Numbered from the stretch's first letter, positions 1 to 9,196 are shown. The stretch: 64,000 nucleotides of DNA from Marinobacter fuscus (GCF_003007675.1 NZ_PXNP01000013.1:62001-126000), one strand, 5' to 3'. Made by a program: numbers and translations. The notes: generated from the letters alone by a model not told the origin.

Positions 1-447
1 AATAAAGTAGTTGTCGGCGTAGGCCAGGGAGGCTTTGGTGTATTCCATGCCCAGTTCCAGAAACGCCATCAAGTCGTTTTTCTGGTAGCACCCCCGCATC
101 TGCTCATGCAGCAACTCAAGCTTCTGCATATCGTCTGCCTGCCATTGCCGAACCAGCTTGCGCCCGGTATGGATCAGATAGAGCTCCAGGGTTTCGTACA
201 GGCTGCGCACGAAACTTTCATCCAGGGTGGTCACAAAGGCGCCTTTGCGCGGCACGTTCCTTATCAGGTGTCGCTTCTCCAGCATCAGCAAGCTTTCCCG
301 AATGCAGCCATGGCTGACTTCCATCTGCTTGGCCATGGCGCTCTCGTAAATACGCTCGCCGGAACGGAGTTGTTCAAAGGCGATCAGGTTTTCTATGTGG
401 CGGGCCACTTGCTCGGTCAGGGTTTCCCGGGGTTTGAATGCGGTCAT
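1..447 (-). CDS. GntR/FadR-family transcriptional regulator (partial, C-terminus outside window)
   Basis: A minus-strand frame stays open from about 447 to the left edge (149 codons). It starts MTAFKPRETLTEQVARHIE and continues into a winged helix-turn-helix with the GntR signature (GERIYESAMAKQMEVSHGCI, then RESLLMLEKRHLI). An all-helical region typical of the FCD ligand-binding domain follows. Regulators of this family usually repress metabolic genes and release DNA on binding an organic acid; the ligand here is unknown. An in-frame ATG at 483 would add 12 residues; neither start has a clear ribosome site. The gene lies just downstream of cls on the same strand. Confidence 0.8.
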   Translation of the reverse strand, partial: MTAFKPRETLTEQVARHIENLIAFEQLRSGERIYESAMAKQMEVSHGCIRESLLMLEKRHLIRNVPRKGAFVTTLDESFVRSLYETLELYLIHTGRKLVRQWQADDMQKLELLHEQMRGCYQKNDLMAFLELGMEYTKASLAYADNYFI

Positions 448-505
448 GAAGGCGTCGATTTGTCGGCTGAAACAGCCCGACATATTGGCACAAGCATCGG
501 CCAGA

Positions 506-1942
506 TCAAAGCAGTGGGCCGAGCAGGCGGGCAGCCCGGCAGGCCAGCCGGAAGGCGATGGAGCGATCCTGGTAGTCGCTTTCAGACATTCGCCGGCAGT
601 GCCTGAGATCGTCCTTGAGCATAGTGTCGACCTGGCCGATAAAGGCCGGGTTGGTGTTGATGGCCATAATCTCGAAGTTCAGCCGCATGGAGCGGTTGTC
701 GAGGTTCGCGGTCCCTACTGCGGCATAGCGATCATCCACCAGTACCACTTTCTGGTGCATGAAGCCGGGTTGATAGCGGTAGATACCAATGCCTGCCTGG
801 CTGGCGTTCACCAGGTACGAATAGGCGGCCAGGCGCACCAGCGGGCTGTCGGATTTTTCAGGAATCAGAATACGTACGTCCACTCCCCGCAATGCCGCCA
901 GTTGCAGCGCATTCATAATCTGAAAATCCGGCACAAAATACGGCGAGGCCAGCCAGATGCGATGGCGGGCATTGTTGATGCAATTAAGGAAAAACAGGGT
1001 GCAGGTTTCCCAGGTATCGGCGGGCCCGGTTGGCAGAATCAGCACCTCTTCATCGCCCGGCGGTGTCGCGGCCGGGGACCATTCAAGTTGTGGCCGTTCG
1101 CTGCTGGCCCAGTTCCAGTCCTCCAGCCAGGCCAGCTGCAAGCCGATCACCGCCGGGCCTTCAATCCGGCAGTGGGTATCGCGCCAGGGTTCCTGATCCA
1201 TGGCGGTGCCCAGGTATTCGTCACCCAGATTGATGCCGCCCACAAAGCCGACGCTGCCATCGCACACCAGCAGTTTGCGATGGTTGCGGAAGTTGATCTG
1301 GAACCGGCGCCGCCGGATATTGCCGTCGCCAAAGGAGGCAATCCGGGCACCGGCGGCTGCCAGTTCCCGGCGCCATTTGCGCGACAGCAACGCGCTGCCG
1401 ATGTTGTCGTAGATCAGCCAGACCTCTACCCCCTGGGCCAGTTTTCGCTCCAGAATGGTCTTGATCCGTTGCCCGACCCGGTCGGAGCGGACAATGTAGA
1501 ACTCCAGCAGAATGTAGTGGCGGGCATCCTCCATGGCCTCGAAAAGGGCCTCGAAGGTCGCCTCACCGTCCCGCAACAGGGTACACCGGTTGCCGCTGGT
1601 GAAGGGCTGGCGGCCCAGCTTACACAGCACCTGAAGTTCATCGGTAAAGTGGGTGTGGTCCTCGCCGGGAATCGAGGTGTCCTGATTCTCGAACTGATCC
1701 AGCAGAGGGTTGATGGACTGGTGCCCCATGCGCCGCACCTTGACGTAACCGCCAAAGCGGTAGCGGCCAAATATCAGAAACAGCGGTACCGCCACGTAGG
1801 GCAGGCCGATGAGTGCCAGAATCCAGGCTATCGCGCCCTGGGCGGTACGGTAACTCAGCAGAATCCGGTAAATGCATCCCAGCGCGGTCAGATATAGCAG
1901 CGACAGCAGCAGGGCCAACAGCGAAAAATTCTCTGCCATCAT
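506..1942 (-). CDS. cls: Cardiolipin synthase, phospholipase D superfamily
   Basis: 478 residues, normal for bacterial ClsA-type enzymes. Two hydrophobic segments fill the first 60 residues (PLDc_N domain), so the enzyme sits in the inner membrane. Two HKD-type catalytic motifs are visible: HRKLLVCDGSVGFVGGINLG near residue 220 and HQKVVLVDDRYAAVGTANLD near residue 395. The family joins two phosphatidylglycerol molecules into cardiolipin plus glycerol. Its start overlaps the stop of the upstream AraC regulator gene by 4 bases, so the two are probably translated together. The Asp of each HxK(x)4D motif is present, so activity is expected. Confidence 0.93.
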   Translation of the reverse strand: MMAENFSLLALLLSLLYLTALGCIYRILLSYRTAQGAIAWILALIGLPYVAVPLFLIFGRYRFGGYVKVRRMGHQSINPLLDQFENQDTSIPGEDHTHFTDELQVLCKLGRQPFTSGNRCTLLRDGEATFEALFEAMEDARHYILLEFYIVRSDRVGQRIKTILERKLAQGVEVWLIYDNIGSALLSRKWRRELAAAGARIASFGDGNIRRRRFQINFRNHRKLLVCDGSVGFVGGINLGDEYLGTAMDQEPWRDTHCRIEGPAVIGLQLAWLEDWNWASSERPQLEWSPAATPPGDEEVLILPTGPADTWETCTLFFLNCINNARHRIWLASPYFVPDFQIMNALQLAALRGVDVRILIPEKSDSPLVRLAAYSYLVNASQAGIGIYRYQPGFMHQKVVLVDDRYAAVGTANLDNRSMRLNFEIMAINTNPAFIGQVDTMLKDDLRHCRRMSESDYQDRSIAFRLACRAARLLGPLL

Positions 1943-2979
1943 GGGCTCTGCTCCAGATGCGTTGCCCGGAACTGGGCTGGCGCGACGCCGGTCCAGCGTT
2001 TGAAGGCCCGGCTGAAGGCACTCAGTTCTGAAAAGCCCAGTAAGAACGCGATCTCCCCGAGGGCGTAGTGGTCATCGGCCACATAACGCATGGCTTTGTC
2101 ACGGCGCACCTGTTCCACCAATTCCTGAAAGGTAAGGCCTTCCTTTTTGAGTTTGCGATAGAGGGTTTGCCGGCTCATGTGGCATTGTTTCGCCAGGGTA
2201 TCGGCATCAATTTTGTCTGTGGCCATCTGCCGGGAGATCAGGCGGCGAATTTTCTTGCCGAAGGTTTTACGGGTTTGCATGCGGGCCAGTACGGCGTTCA
2301 CCTGTTGCAGCACCGCGGAATACACATAGGGATTGCGATGGGGGATGGGGTGGCCCAGATGCTTGCTGTCGAACGCCATACGGGTGACACCGCAACCGAA
2401 ATACACCGAGCCGCCGAACAGCTTGCGGTATTCGTTGGCGTAACCGGGTTCTGGGTGGGCGATTTCCAGCCAGTCTGTCTGAATGCCCCGGTCGATAAAA
2501 TGGCGGGTGCGGCACAGGGCAGCGGCCAGCGTACGATCCATATCTTGCCGACAGTAATGCCGGGGCTCGTCGGGCTGCCAGGTCAGAATGGCCTGGTCGG
2601 GTGTCTGCTCGAAACTCAGGGTCACGGTTTCGTTAATCAGCCGGTGCAGGCGCACATACTGCACCACCGCCTCTCCCAGGGTGTCGCAATTGAAAAACAC
2701 ATGGCCCACCAGCCCCATCCGTTCAGGATCGATCACCTGGCCAGCGTGTAGTCCGACGCCCGGGTCGCCGGTCAGGCGTTCAGCCAGGATCCAGAGTTGA
2801 TAGTGGGCACTGGCGGGAATTCTCAGATCCGGATCTTTCAAGGTATCCAGAGACAGCCCGGTGGCCTGTTCGACCTGCTGTCGGTTCAGCAAATCCCGGG
2901 CTTCGAGGTAATGAACCAGTGCCAGGGTGCTGGATGCTGCCACTTGCGGAGCCTCCGTGGAATCAACTCTGGCCTGCAT
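1939..2979 (-). CDS. AraC-family transcriptional regulator with Arabinose_bd-type N-domain
   Basis: 346 residues. The N-terminal two thirds resembles the sensor domain of OruR/ArgR-like AraC proteins (LARDLLNRQQVEQATGLSLD and a later LGHPIPHRNPYVYSAV segment). The C-terminal 100 residues hold the double helix-turn-helix: DADTLAKQCHMSRQTLYRKL and then LGEIAFLLGFSELSAFSRAF. It would bind DNA as an activator; target and inducer are not evident. Its stop codon overlaps the cls start (ATGA), which suggests a regulator-cls operon and raises the possibility that it controls membrane lipid genes, but that is inference. Confidence 0.88.
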   Translation of the reverse strand: MQARVDSTEAPQVAASSTLALVHYLEARDLLNRQQVEQATGLSLDTLKDPDLRIPASAHYQLWILAERLTGDPGVGLHAGQVIDPERMGLVGHVFFNCDTLGEAVVQYVRLHRLINETVTLSFEQTPDQAILTWQPDEPRHYCRQDMDRTLAAALCRTRHFIDRGIQTDWLEIAHPEPGYANEYRKLFGGSVYFGCGVTRMAFDSKHLGHPIPHRNPYVYSAVLQQVNAVLARMQTRKTFGKKIRRLISRQMATDKIDADTLAKQCHMSRQTLYRKLKKEGLTFQELVEQVRRDKAMRYVADDHYALGEIAFLLGFSELSAFSRAFKRWTGVAPAQFRATHLEQSP

Positions 2980-3123
2980 GATCGGTGTTGCCTCCGGGTT
3001 ATTCAGGGCTGGTGATACAAAATGTCAAACGGTTGGGACGCCAGGTCAACGGGTTGTCACTTCATCAACGATAGCATGTAAGCCATCAGGTTGAAGTTAT
3101 CAGGCACAAAGTGGAGGTGTTGT

Positions 3124-3216
3124 ATGCAACAGGAAATCTTTGTACCCCATACCGAGACCGAGCGCAGAAACGTGCTCGCTCTGGCCGAATATCTGGACAG
3201 CATTTTTTACTGTTGA
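3124..3216 (+). CDS. Candidate 30-residue protein, function unknown
   Basis: A short frame starting MQQEIFVPHTETERRNVLAL and ending in LDSIFYC. It is preceded by a good ribosome site (GGAGGTG, 6 bases before ATG) and followed after 28 bases by a strong intrinsic terminator. That gives a complete small transcription unit in an otherwise empty 380-bp gap between divergently oriented neighbours. The sequence is acidic and amphipathic with a terminal Cys and no membrane segment or signal peptide. I do not recognise the family. Codon choice looks like neighbouring genes. Whether it is translated is unproven. Confidence 0.5.
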   Translation: MQQEIFVPHTETERRNVLALAEYLDSIFYC

Positions 3217-3244
3217 TCCTGCAGGTGTTTGTCTGTGACCTTCC

Positions 3245-3271
3245 AGCCGGGTTTTTACCCGGCTCTTTTTT
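3245..3271 (+). terminator. Intrinsic terminator downstream of the small ORF
   Basis: A 7-bp GC-rich stem (AGCCGGG/CCCGGCT) with a 6-base loop followed by CTTTTTTT. The T-run lies on the plus strand, so it ends a rightward transcript; the only rightward candidate upstream is the small ORF at 3124. Confidence 0.8.
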
Positions 3272-3362
3272 GCCTGCCGTTTGCCCCTGAAAATCCTCTT
3301 GCTCCGCGTACTGTCGATGGTAGTGTATCCGCTTCCAACCAGAAACCGGAGGCTGCCAGCCA

Positions 3363-4154
3363 ATGACCGTTGAACTGAACTACCGAATTTCCGGAGAGGG
3401 TGATCCCCTGATCGTATTGCATGGGCTTTTTGGCTCCCTGGACAATCTGGGAGTGATCACCCGGCGCCTGGAAAACCAGTGGCAGATACACGCACTGGAT
3501 GCTCGCAACCACGGCAGTTCTCCTCATTCTGATGATATGGACTATCCGGCCATGGCCGCCGATGTGATTGCCCATATGGATGCCCATAGCATCGACAAAG
3601 CCCGGATTCTCGGGCATTCCATGGGTGGCAAGGTTGCCATGCAGGTTGCCCTGACGTACCCGGAGCGGGTGCACTCCATCATTGTGGCGGATATTTCGCC
3701 GGTAACCTACAAGCCCCATCATGATGCCATCCTCGATGGCATGCAGCGGCTGAATTTGCAGGGTGTGACATCCCGTGCCGAGGCCGATGCCCGACTGGCC
3801 GAGTTTGTCGAGGTTGCCGGTGTCCGGCAGTTTTTGCTGAAGAACCTAGAGCGGATACCGGCGGAGCAACAGCGTGATGACCAGGAATTGTTCCGCTGGC
3901 GCCTGAACTTGCCGGTGATTGAGGCCCGCTATGACAATCTGGCCGCGGCACCCACCGCCGAGGCGCCCTTTGAAGGCCCTGTCCTGTTCATCAAAGGCGC
4001 CGACTCGGCGTATATTCAGGAAAAGCATAAAGCCACCATTCGGGAACTGTTCCCGGCCTCAGAACTGGCGGTCATTGACGGTGCGGGCCATTGGTTACAC
4101 GCCGAAAAGCCGTCGGAGTTCACCCAGTTGTGCCAGGAGTTTCTCGTCCGTTAG
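3363..4154 (+). CDS. Alpha/beta hydrolase, YbfF-like esterase
   Basis: 263 residues with the full alpha/beta hydrolase layout: HGLFGS oxyanion region near residue 20, ARNHG near 50, nucleophile elbow GHSMGG near residue 90, a late Asp (IKGADSAY, about 213) and the catalytic His in GAGHWLHAEKP near residue 240. It resembles the cytosolic YbfF esterase group, which acts on short acyl esters and acyl-CoA-like substrates in vitro. No signal peptide. The gene may share a transcript with the 4240 gene 85 bases downstream; the in vivo substrate is unknown. Confidence 0.88.
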   Translation: MTVELNYRISGEGDPLIVLHGLFGSLDNLGVITRRLENQWQIHALDARNHGSSPHSDDMDYPAMAADVIAHMDAHSIDKARILGHSMGGKVAMQVALTYPERVHSIIVADISPVTYKPHHDAILDGMQRLNLQGVTSRAEADARLAEFVEVAGVRQFLLKNLERIPAEQQRDDQELFRWRLNLPVIEARYDNLAAAPTAEAPFEGPVLFIKGADSAYIQEKHKATIRELFPASELAVIDGAGHWLHAEKPSEFTQLCQEFLVR

Positions 4155-4239
4155 TCCCTTGCTGACAGTCGCAGTAAGTCTGCTAAGGTTAGGTCGGGAG
4201 AGCGGAAGACTCCCGGAAACCGAAAGAAGGCGGGCGTGT

Positions 4240-5331
4240 ATGACCAAATGGTTGCTGGCGGGGTTACTGGTGTGCTTTGTGTTGCTGGGCGGTTTTCTAC
4301 TGACGCCGTCACCCATCGACAGCAAGGCGTGGCTGGCACCAGAGCCGCCTGTGATGACGGGCGTACTGGCCCCCAACGAGCATCTTCGGCGTGCAGAGTT
4401 GTTGGCCCGGGGGCAGGTGTACGGTCCTGAAGATACCACTGTGGATACCAGCGGTGTGCTCTACACCGGCACTCAGGACGGTTGGATTGTGCGGGTCTTT
4501 CCCGATGGCCGCTCAGAGCACTGGCTGCAAACGGGCGGTCGGCCGCTGGGCATGGTGTTTGATGCGGCAGGCAATCTGATTGTTGCCGATGCCTGGAAAG
4601 GCCTGTTATCCATCAGTCGAGAGGGTGAAATCCGGGTGCTGGCCCGGGAAGCGGAGGGCACGCCGTTTCGCTTTACCGACGATGTGGTAGTGGCAAAAGA
4701 CGGGCTAATCTATTTCACCGACGCCAGTTCCCGCTTCCAGCAGCCGGACTACATGCTGGATCTGCTGGAAATGCGGCCCCACGGCCGACTGCTCAGATAC
4801 GATCCGGCCCTTGGGCAGACCGACGTTCTGCTGAGAAACCTGTATTTTGCCAACGGCGTGGCGCTCTCCCCGGAGGGCGACTACCTGTTGCTGAATGAAA
4901 CCTGGAAGTACCGGATTCTGCGCCACTGGCTGTCTGGCCCCAGGGCCGGGCAGACTGAGGTGTTCGCCGATAACCTGCCGGGCTTCCCGGATAATCTGGC
5001 GGTGGATGCGGCCGGGCGCTACTGGGTGGCCTTTCCCACTCTTCGCAACCCACAGGTGGACTCGCTCCATCAAAGCCCCTGGCTGAAGGATCTGGTGGCC
5101 AAACTGCCGGATGCACTGAAACCCAAGCCTCAGGCTTATGGACTGGTGCTGGCCTTTGATGCACAGGGGCGGGTGCTGACCAGTCTGCAGGATACCCAGG
5201 GGAGTCATTTGCAGGAAATCACTTCGGTGAATCCCCACGAGGAAGCTCTATACTTTGGTTCACTTCACAACGACCGAGTCGGGCGGTTACCGTTGCAGGC
5301 CATTCCTGGCCTTGGAGCATCCCCACCGTGA
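4240..5331 (+). CDS. SMP-30/gluconolactonase or strictosidine-synthase-like beta-propeller protein
   Basis: 363 residues from the ATG at 4240, chosen because AAGAAGG precedes it and the product then begins with a typical membrane anchor (MTKWLLAGLLVCFVLLGGFL). The remainder shows six-bladed propeller repeats: PEDTTVDTSGVLYTGTQDG, GMVFDAAGNLIVADAWKGL, DDVVVAKDGLIYFTDASSRF and FPDNLAVDAAGRYWVAFPTL. These match the family of paraoxonase, SMP-30 and adipocyte membrane-associated proteins, metal-dependent hydrolases of lactones or esters. A membrane-tethered periplasmic enzyme is likely; the substrate is unknown. Confidence 0.85.
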   Translation: MTKWLLAGLLVCFVLLGGFLLTPSPIDSKAWLAPEPPVMTGVLAPNEHLRRAELLARGQVYGPEDTTVDTSGVLYTGTQDGWIVRVFPDGRSEHWLQTGGRPLGMVFDAAGNLIVADAWKGLLSISREGEIRVLAREAEGTPFRFTDDVVVAKDGLIYFTDASSRFQQPDYMLDLLEMRPHGRLLRYDPALGQTDVLLRNLYFANGVALSPEGDYLLLNETWKYRILRHWLSGPRAGQTEVFADNLPGFPDNLAVDAAGRYWVAFPTLRNPQVDSLHQSPWLKDLVAKLPDALKPKPQAYGLVLAFDAQGRVLTSLQDTQGSHLQEITSVNPHEEALYFGSLHNDRVGRLPLQAIPGLGASPP

Positions 5332-5425
5332 GCCTCATTAACGCCCTGCGCCGGGATCTGCTAGTCTGTGGTCTCGGGAACTGCGGAATCGCTACCCGTT
5401 CACCTCACGCCTTCCGGAGGTCATC

Positions 5426-6406
5426 ATGGCATCGTCCGACGTAAACGCCCCAGAGCTTATGCGCCACGTGGTTTACCACCAGTTTGGCGAATCCGACGTG
5501 TTGCAGGTTGCGGAATCGCCCATTCCGGCGCCGGGAGAAGGGCAGGTGCTGGTGCGGGTGCACTCCGCCGGGATGAATCCGATCGACTGGAAAACCCGCA
5601 AAGGGCTGGGCTTTGCCGCTCGCCAGATTGAGAACAGGCTACCCTGGACGCCGGGCTACGACATTGCCGGTGAGGTGGTTGCGGTGGGTGAGCAGGTGAA
5701 TACCCTGGCGCCGGGCGATCGGGTAATGGGGCTGGTGGGTTTTCATGCAGACGGTGGCGCTTACGCTCAGTATGCTCTGGCCCGGGCGGATGAACTGGCG
5801 ATCGTACCCGACGAACTGGACTTGCTGGCGGCCGGAGGCGTGCCAGTTGCAGCCCTGACCGCCTGGCAGGCATTGTTTGAAGTGGCTCGTCTGGAAGCTG
5901 GCCAGAAGGTATTGATACAGGCCGGAGCAGGCGGGGTTGGGCATTTTGCGGTGCAGTTTGCCCTGGAACGTGGCGCCCACGTGGTGGCAACGGCGTCGCC
6001 CTCTAACCGGGATTTTCTGGCTGAGCTGGGCGTCCATGAAGTGATTGATTATCACACCACTGATGTCGCCGAGGAATGCTACGGGCTGGATGTGGTGCTG
6101 GATCTGGTGGGCGGTGAAACCGGTAAGCGGGCGCTGCATACCCTGGCCGAATCCGGGGTGCTGGTGACCATACCAACGGTCACCGCCGATGAGATTGTCA
6201 GTGCCGCCGAAGCCATGGGGTTGAGAGCCCATGGCATGACCGTCCGGCCAGATGTATTTCACCTGGAAGAAATTGCCGAACTGATCGAAGACGGTGACGT
6301 TCGGGTGCACATCGAACGGTCGTTCGTGATGGAACAAGTGCAAGCCGCACACGCCCTGCTTGAAGGCGGGCATGTGCGTGGCAAACTGGTGCTGGACTGC
6401 CGGTAA
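5426..6406 (+). CDS. Zinc-independent medium-chain dehydrogenase/reductase, quinone oxidoreductase type
   Basis: 326 residues, the usual size of the quinone oxidoreductase branch of the MDR superfamily. GroES-like domain first (GMNPIDWKTRKGLG, then PGYDIAGEVVAVG), followed by a Rossmann fold with the NADPH motif IQAGAGGVGHFAVQFALERG near residue 165. The zinc-binding Cys cluster of alcohol dehydrogenases is absent. The family reduces quinones or alpha,beta-unsaturated carbonyls with NADPH. GGAGG stands 5 bases before the ATG. The start lies 95 bases after the previous gene, so co-transcription is possible. Confidence 0.88.
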   Translation: MASSDVNAPELMRHVVYHQFGESDVLQVAESPIPAPGEGQVLVRVHSAGMNPIDWKTRKGLGFAARQIENRLPWTPGYDIAGEVVAVGEQVNTLAPGDRVMGLVGFHADGGAYAQYALARADELAIVPDELDLLAAGGVPVAALTAWQALFEVARLEAGQKVLIQAGAGGVGHFAVQFALERGAHVVATASPSNRDFLAELGVHEVIDYHTTDVAEECYGLDVVLDLVGGETGKRALHTLAESGVLVTIPTVTADEIVSAAEAMGLRAHGMTVRPDVFHLEEIAELIEDGDVRVHIERSFVMEQVQAAHALLEGGHVRGKLVLDCR

Positions 6407-6431
6407 AGGCCCGGCTCAGGCGGCCGGGCTT
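6407..6431. terminator. Hairpin between convergent genes, probable terminator
   Basis: A 7-bp GC stem (GCCCGGC/GCCGGGC) extended by AA/TT, lying between the convergent ends of the oxidoreductase and the antiporter and overlapping the antiporter stop codon. The T-tract is short, so termination strength is uncertain. Confidence 0.5.
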
Positions 6432-8263
6432 TCGGCCTTTCCGTTGCCGTCCCGCTCTTTCCGCTCTTTTTTCGGCTGCGGTGGCACCAGGCTGATCAAC
6501 ACCCAGTCGTCGTCCGGATCCAGCGATTCCATGTCTTTCACCGGATGGATGTGGTCGCGGCTGTTCATGGTAAACAGCACGATGGCCTGGTTCTGATACT
6601 GTGCCAGAAACTGCGCGTACCCGAACTCTTCGCTTAACTGGGTGGTCTTGGTGGTGTAACCCTGGCTGACCAGGCTTGCCAGCTTGGCGTAGCTGACGCC
6701 ATCAAACAGGCCACGGGTGCGCTGTACCTTGCCCGCTGTTTGCAGGCGTGCGCGCTGATCCTGATCGCCTTCTGCCAGGCCAAACACCGAGTGCTCATCG
6801 AACCAGTCCAGAAAGTGGTAGGTGGCCAGGCTGTTCATTTGCTTGTAGGGCGAGAGAATCAGCAGGTTGCCAATGCCGGTCAGATCCATGTGGGTGGAGG
6901 CATGCTCGGAGACCGGATTACCGAAATACACTGGCAGATTCTCCATTCGGGCCTGGCGCACGTTTTCCCAGTTGGTGTCGGTCAGCATGATTGGCACCTC
7001 ATGCTTTTTCAGGGCCTGAGCGATCAGGCGCCCCACCGGGTTGGCACCCAGAATCAGGAAGCCGTGGGCCGGAGGTTCCTGCACACCCAGCAGTTTGGCT
7101 ACCGGCCGTGCGGTGATGCTTTGCAGGGTGACGGTGGTAATGATCAGCATGAAAATCAGGGGCACCAGAACGCCGGCGTTTTCATAGCCGATTTTTTCCA
7201 GCTGGAACGCAAACAGCGCCGAGACAGCCGCCGCCACGATACCGCGGGGTGCAATCCAGCTGAGGTACAGTTTTTCCCGCCAGTTCAGACTGGTGCCAAT
7301 GGCGGACAGGAAAATGCTGGCCGGGCGGGCGATCAGCATCAGGCACGCCAGCACTGCCACCAGCCCCCAACCCAGTTCGGCGATGGCACTGAACTCCACC
7401 CGCGCAGCCAGAATGATGAACAGGGCTGAGATCAGCAGCACACTCAGGGATTCCTTGAACTCCAGAATGCTGTCGGTGGGCACCTCCTTCATGTTGGCCA
7501 TCCAGATACCCATGACGGTTACGGTCAGCAGGCCGGATTCGTGGGCCATTTCGTTGGAGATGGCGTAGACCCCGAGCATGAAGGTAAGCGTACCCGCGTT
7601 GTGCAGGTACTGGGGAATCCAGTGCTTTCTGAGTACCTGGCCGTTCAGGTAGCCCGCAGCCGCGCCGATCAGAAAACCGACCACCAGCGTTTTGCCGAAG
7701 ATATACAGGGAGTGACCAAAGACATTGCCCTGGCCCCAAGACACAATGCCCTCAAACACCAGCACCGCCAGTAAGGCACCCACCGGGTCGATGATGATGC
7801 CTTCCCAGGTAAGAATGTTGGCCAGTTTGGACTTGGGCCGGACTGCCCGTAACAAGGGCGCGATCACCGTTGGGCCGGTCACCACGGAGATGGCTCCGAA
7901 CAACAGAGCCACCTCCCAGGACAGATCGAGAATCCAGCGGGCTGACAAGGTGCCAATCAGGCAGGTAACCAGCGTGCCCACCGGAATCAGGTTGCGCACC
8001 ATCTTGCCGTGGCCGCGGATCTCGTCGTAACGGAGGGTCAGGCTGCCTTCGAACAGAATGATGGCAACCGCCAGCGAGATCATCGGAAACAGCAGGTCAT
8101 CGAAGATCGCTTCCGGGTGCAGGAAGCCGGTGACCGGGCCGGCAATGATGCCGCCCGCCAACAAAAACAAAATGGCAGGCATGCGCAAGCGCCAGGCCAT
8201 CCATTGGCAAACCAGGGAAGAAATGCCGATACCGGCAAGAATCAACGTTGTGCTTACGGCCAT
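6416..8263 (-). CDS. Cation:proton antiporter (CPA1/NhaP type) with C-terminal TrkA-N/RCK domain
   Basis: 615 residues. The first 400 hold about 12 hydrophobic segments with CPA hallmarks: LLAGGIIAGPVTGFL, LFEGSLTLRYDEI, and the core LLFGAISVVTGPTVIAPLLR followed by EGIIIDPVGALLAV (paired acidic ion-binding residues). After residue 405 a Rossmann fold appears (GFLILGANPVGRLIAQAL) and then a TrkA-C-like tail. Such fusions exchange Na+ or K+ for H+ and are gated by nucleotides. Inner membrane. It helps pH and salt balance, which fits a marine host. The exact ion cannot be read from sequence. Confidence 0.9.
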   Translation of the reverse strand: MAVSTTLILAGIGISSLVCQWMAWRLRMPAILFLLAGGIIAGPVTGFLHPEAIFDDLLFPMISLAVAIILFEGSLTLRYDEIRGHGKMVRNLIPVGTLVTCLIGTLSARWILDLSWEVALLFGAISVVTGPTVIAPLLRAVRPKSKLANILTWEGIIIDPVGALLAVLVFEGIVSWGQGNVFGHSLYIFGKTLVVGFLIGAAAGYLNGQVLRKHWIPQYLHNAGTLTFMLGVYAISNEMAHESGLLTVTVMGIWMANMKEVPTDSILEFKESLSVLLISALFIILAARVEFSAIAELGWGLVAVLACLMLIARPASIFLSAIGTSLNWREKLYLSWIAPRGIVAAAVSALFAFQLEKIGYENAGVLVPLIFMLIITTVTLQSITARPVAKLLGVQEPPAHGFLILGANPVGRLIAQALKKHEVPIMLTDTNWENVRQARMENLPVYFGNPVSEHASTHMDLTGIGNLLILSPYKQMNSLATYHFLDWFDEHSVFGLAEGDQDQRARLQTAGKVQRTRGLFDGVSYAKLASLVSQGYTTKTTQLSEEFGYAQFLAQYQNQAIVLFTMNSRDHIHPVKDMESLDPDDDWVLISLVPPQPKKERKERDGNGKAESPAA

Positions 8264-8284
8264 AAAAGGGCCCCGATCAGAGAA

Positions 8285-9085
8285 TTAAAGAGTTGCCCGG
8301 CGGGCAATCCGGTTCAGCAACCGGGAGGCCGCAAAAAAACCGAAGCTGGCAGTTACCGGGCTGGCGGCGCCAAAACCGGTGGCGCAATCCAGCCGCACCG
8401 GGCCTTCCGTGGAGGGCTTCTGAAGGCAAACCTCGCCATCGGCCGCCGGGTAAGTCAACTGCTCCAGTGAGTATACGGCCTCCACGCCAAAACGCCGCTT
8501 GGGATTGCGGGAGAAACCATACTCCCGGCGCAGCATATTACGAACCTTGGCCAGCAGCGGATCCTGGGTGGTTTTCGCCAGATCCGCCACCTGAATCTGG
8601 GTAGGGTCCATCTGGCCACCAGCGCCACCGGCACAGATAACCGGAATCTTGCGCCGCTGGCAGTGGGCGATCAGGGCGGCCTTGGGCTTCACGCTGTCGA
8701 TGGCATCGACCACTCCGGTCATATCTTCGGTGATCAGCTCTGACACGTTTTTGACCGTCACAAAGCCAAAGTGCACACGAATATCCGCGTGGGGATTGAT
8801 CGCGCGCAAACGCTCGGCCATGGCATCGGTCTTGGTGCGACCGTACTGGCCCTCCAGAGCATGCAGCTGGCGATTGGTGTTGGACACACAGATGTCGTCC
8901 ATATCAATCAGAGTGAGCTTGCCAATACCACTGCGTGCCAGCGCTTCCGCCGCCCAGGAACCCACGCCACCCAGGCCGACGATGGCAATGTGGGCGTTGC
9001 GAAAGGCGTGCAGTGCGGTTCGGCCATACAGGCGTTCGATGCCGCCGAAGCGGAATTGGTAGTCGTCTGGGGGATCTGTATGCAT
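8285..9085 (-). CDS. tcdA: tRNA threonylcarbamoyladenosine dehydratase TcdA (YgdL/CsdL)
   Basis: 266 residues from the ATG at 9085, which has AAGG 6 bases upstream; the frame is open further upstream but the extra 28 residues look non-coding. The E1-like fold is clear: FGGIERLYG, then the nucleotide loop VGLGGVGSWAAEALARSG, DMDDICVSNTNRQ and a Cys in VICAGGAGGQMDP. TcdA uses ATP to cyclise t6A37 to ct6A in tRNAs that read ANN codons. The gene stops 21 bases before the antiporter start on the same strand. Confidence 0.93.
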   Translation of the reverse strand: MHTDPPDDYQFRFGGIERLYGRTALHAFRNAHIAIVGLGGVGSWAAEALARSGIGKLTLIDMDDICVSNTNRQLHALEGQYGRTKTDAMAERLRAINPHADIRVHFGFVTVKNVSELITEDMTGVVDAIDSVKPKAALIAHCQRRKIPVICAGGAGGQMDPTQIQVADLAKTTQDPLLAKVRNMLRREYGFSRNPKRRFGVEAVYSLEQLTYPAADGEVCLQKPSTEGPVRLDCATGFGAASPVTASFGFFAASRLLNRIARRATL

Positions 9086-9171
9086 TAGCGGCCTTGAATG
9101 GCTGGGTAATAACGATTGGTGTTGTGATGATAAATTGTAACGTAGATGTTTTGGGCAGGGTATGGTCAAAC

Positions 9172-9196
9172 AAAAAAGCCGCGCAGAGCGCGGCTT
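9172..9196 (-). terminator. Intrinsic terminator for the acyl-CoA dehydrogenase gene
   Basis: An 8-bp stem AAGCCGCG/CGCGGCTT with a short loop. On the minus strand it is followed by a run of T, placed 28 bases past the stop codon of the gene at 9224-10999. Confidence 0.85.

Noticed and set aside
395-1897. 500-codon open frame on the plus strand opposite cls
   Set aside because: It is the complement of a clear cardiolipin synthase with both catalytic motifs; the product is His/Gln/Gly-rich and has no recognisable domain or ribosome site.
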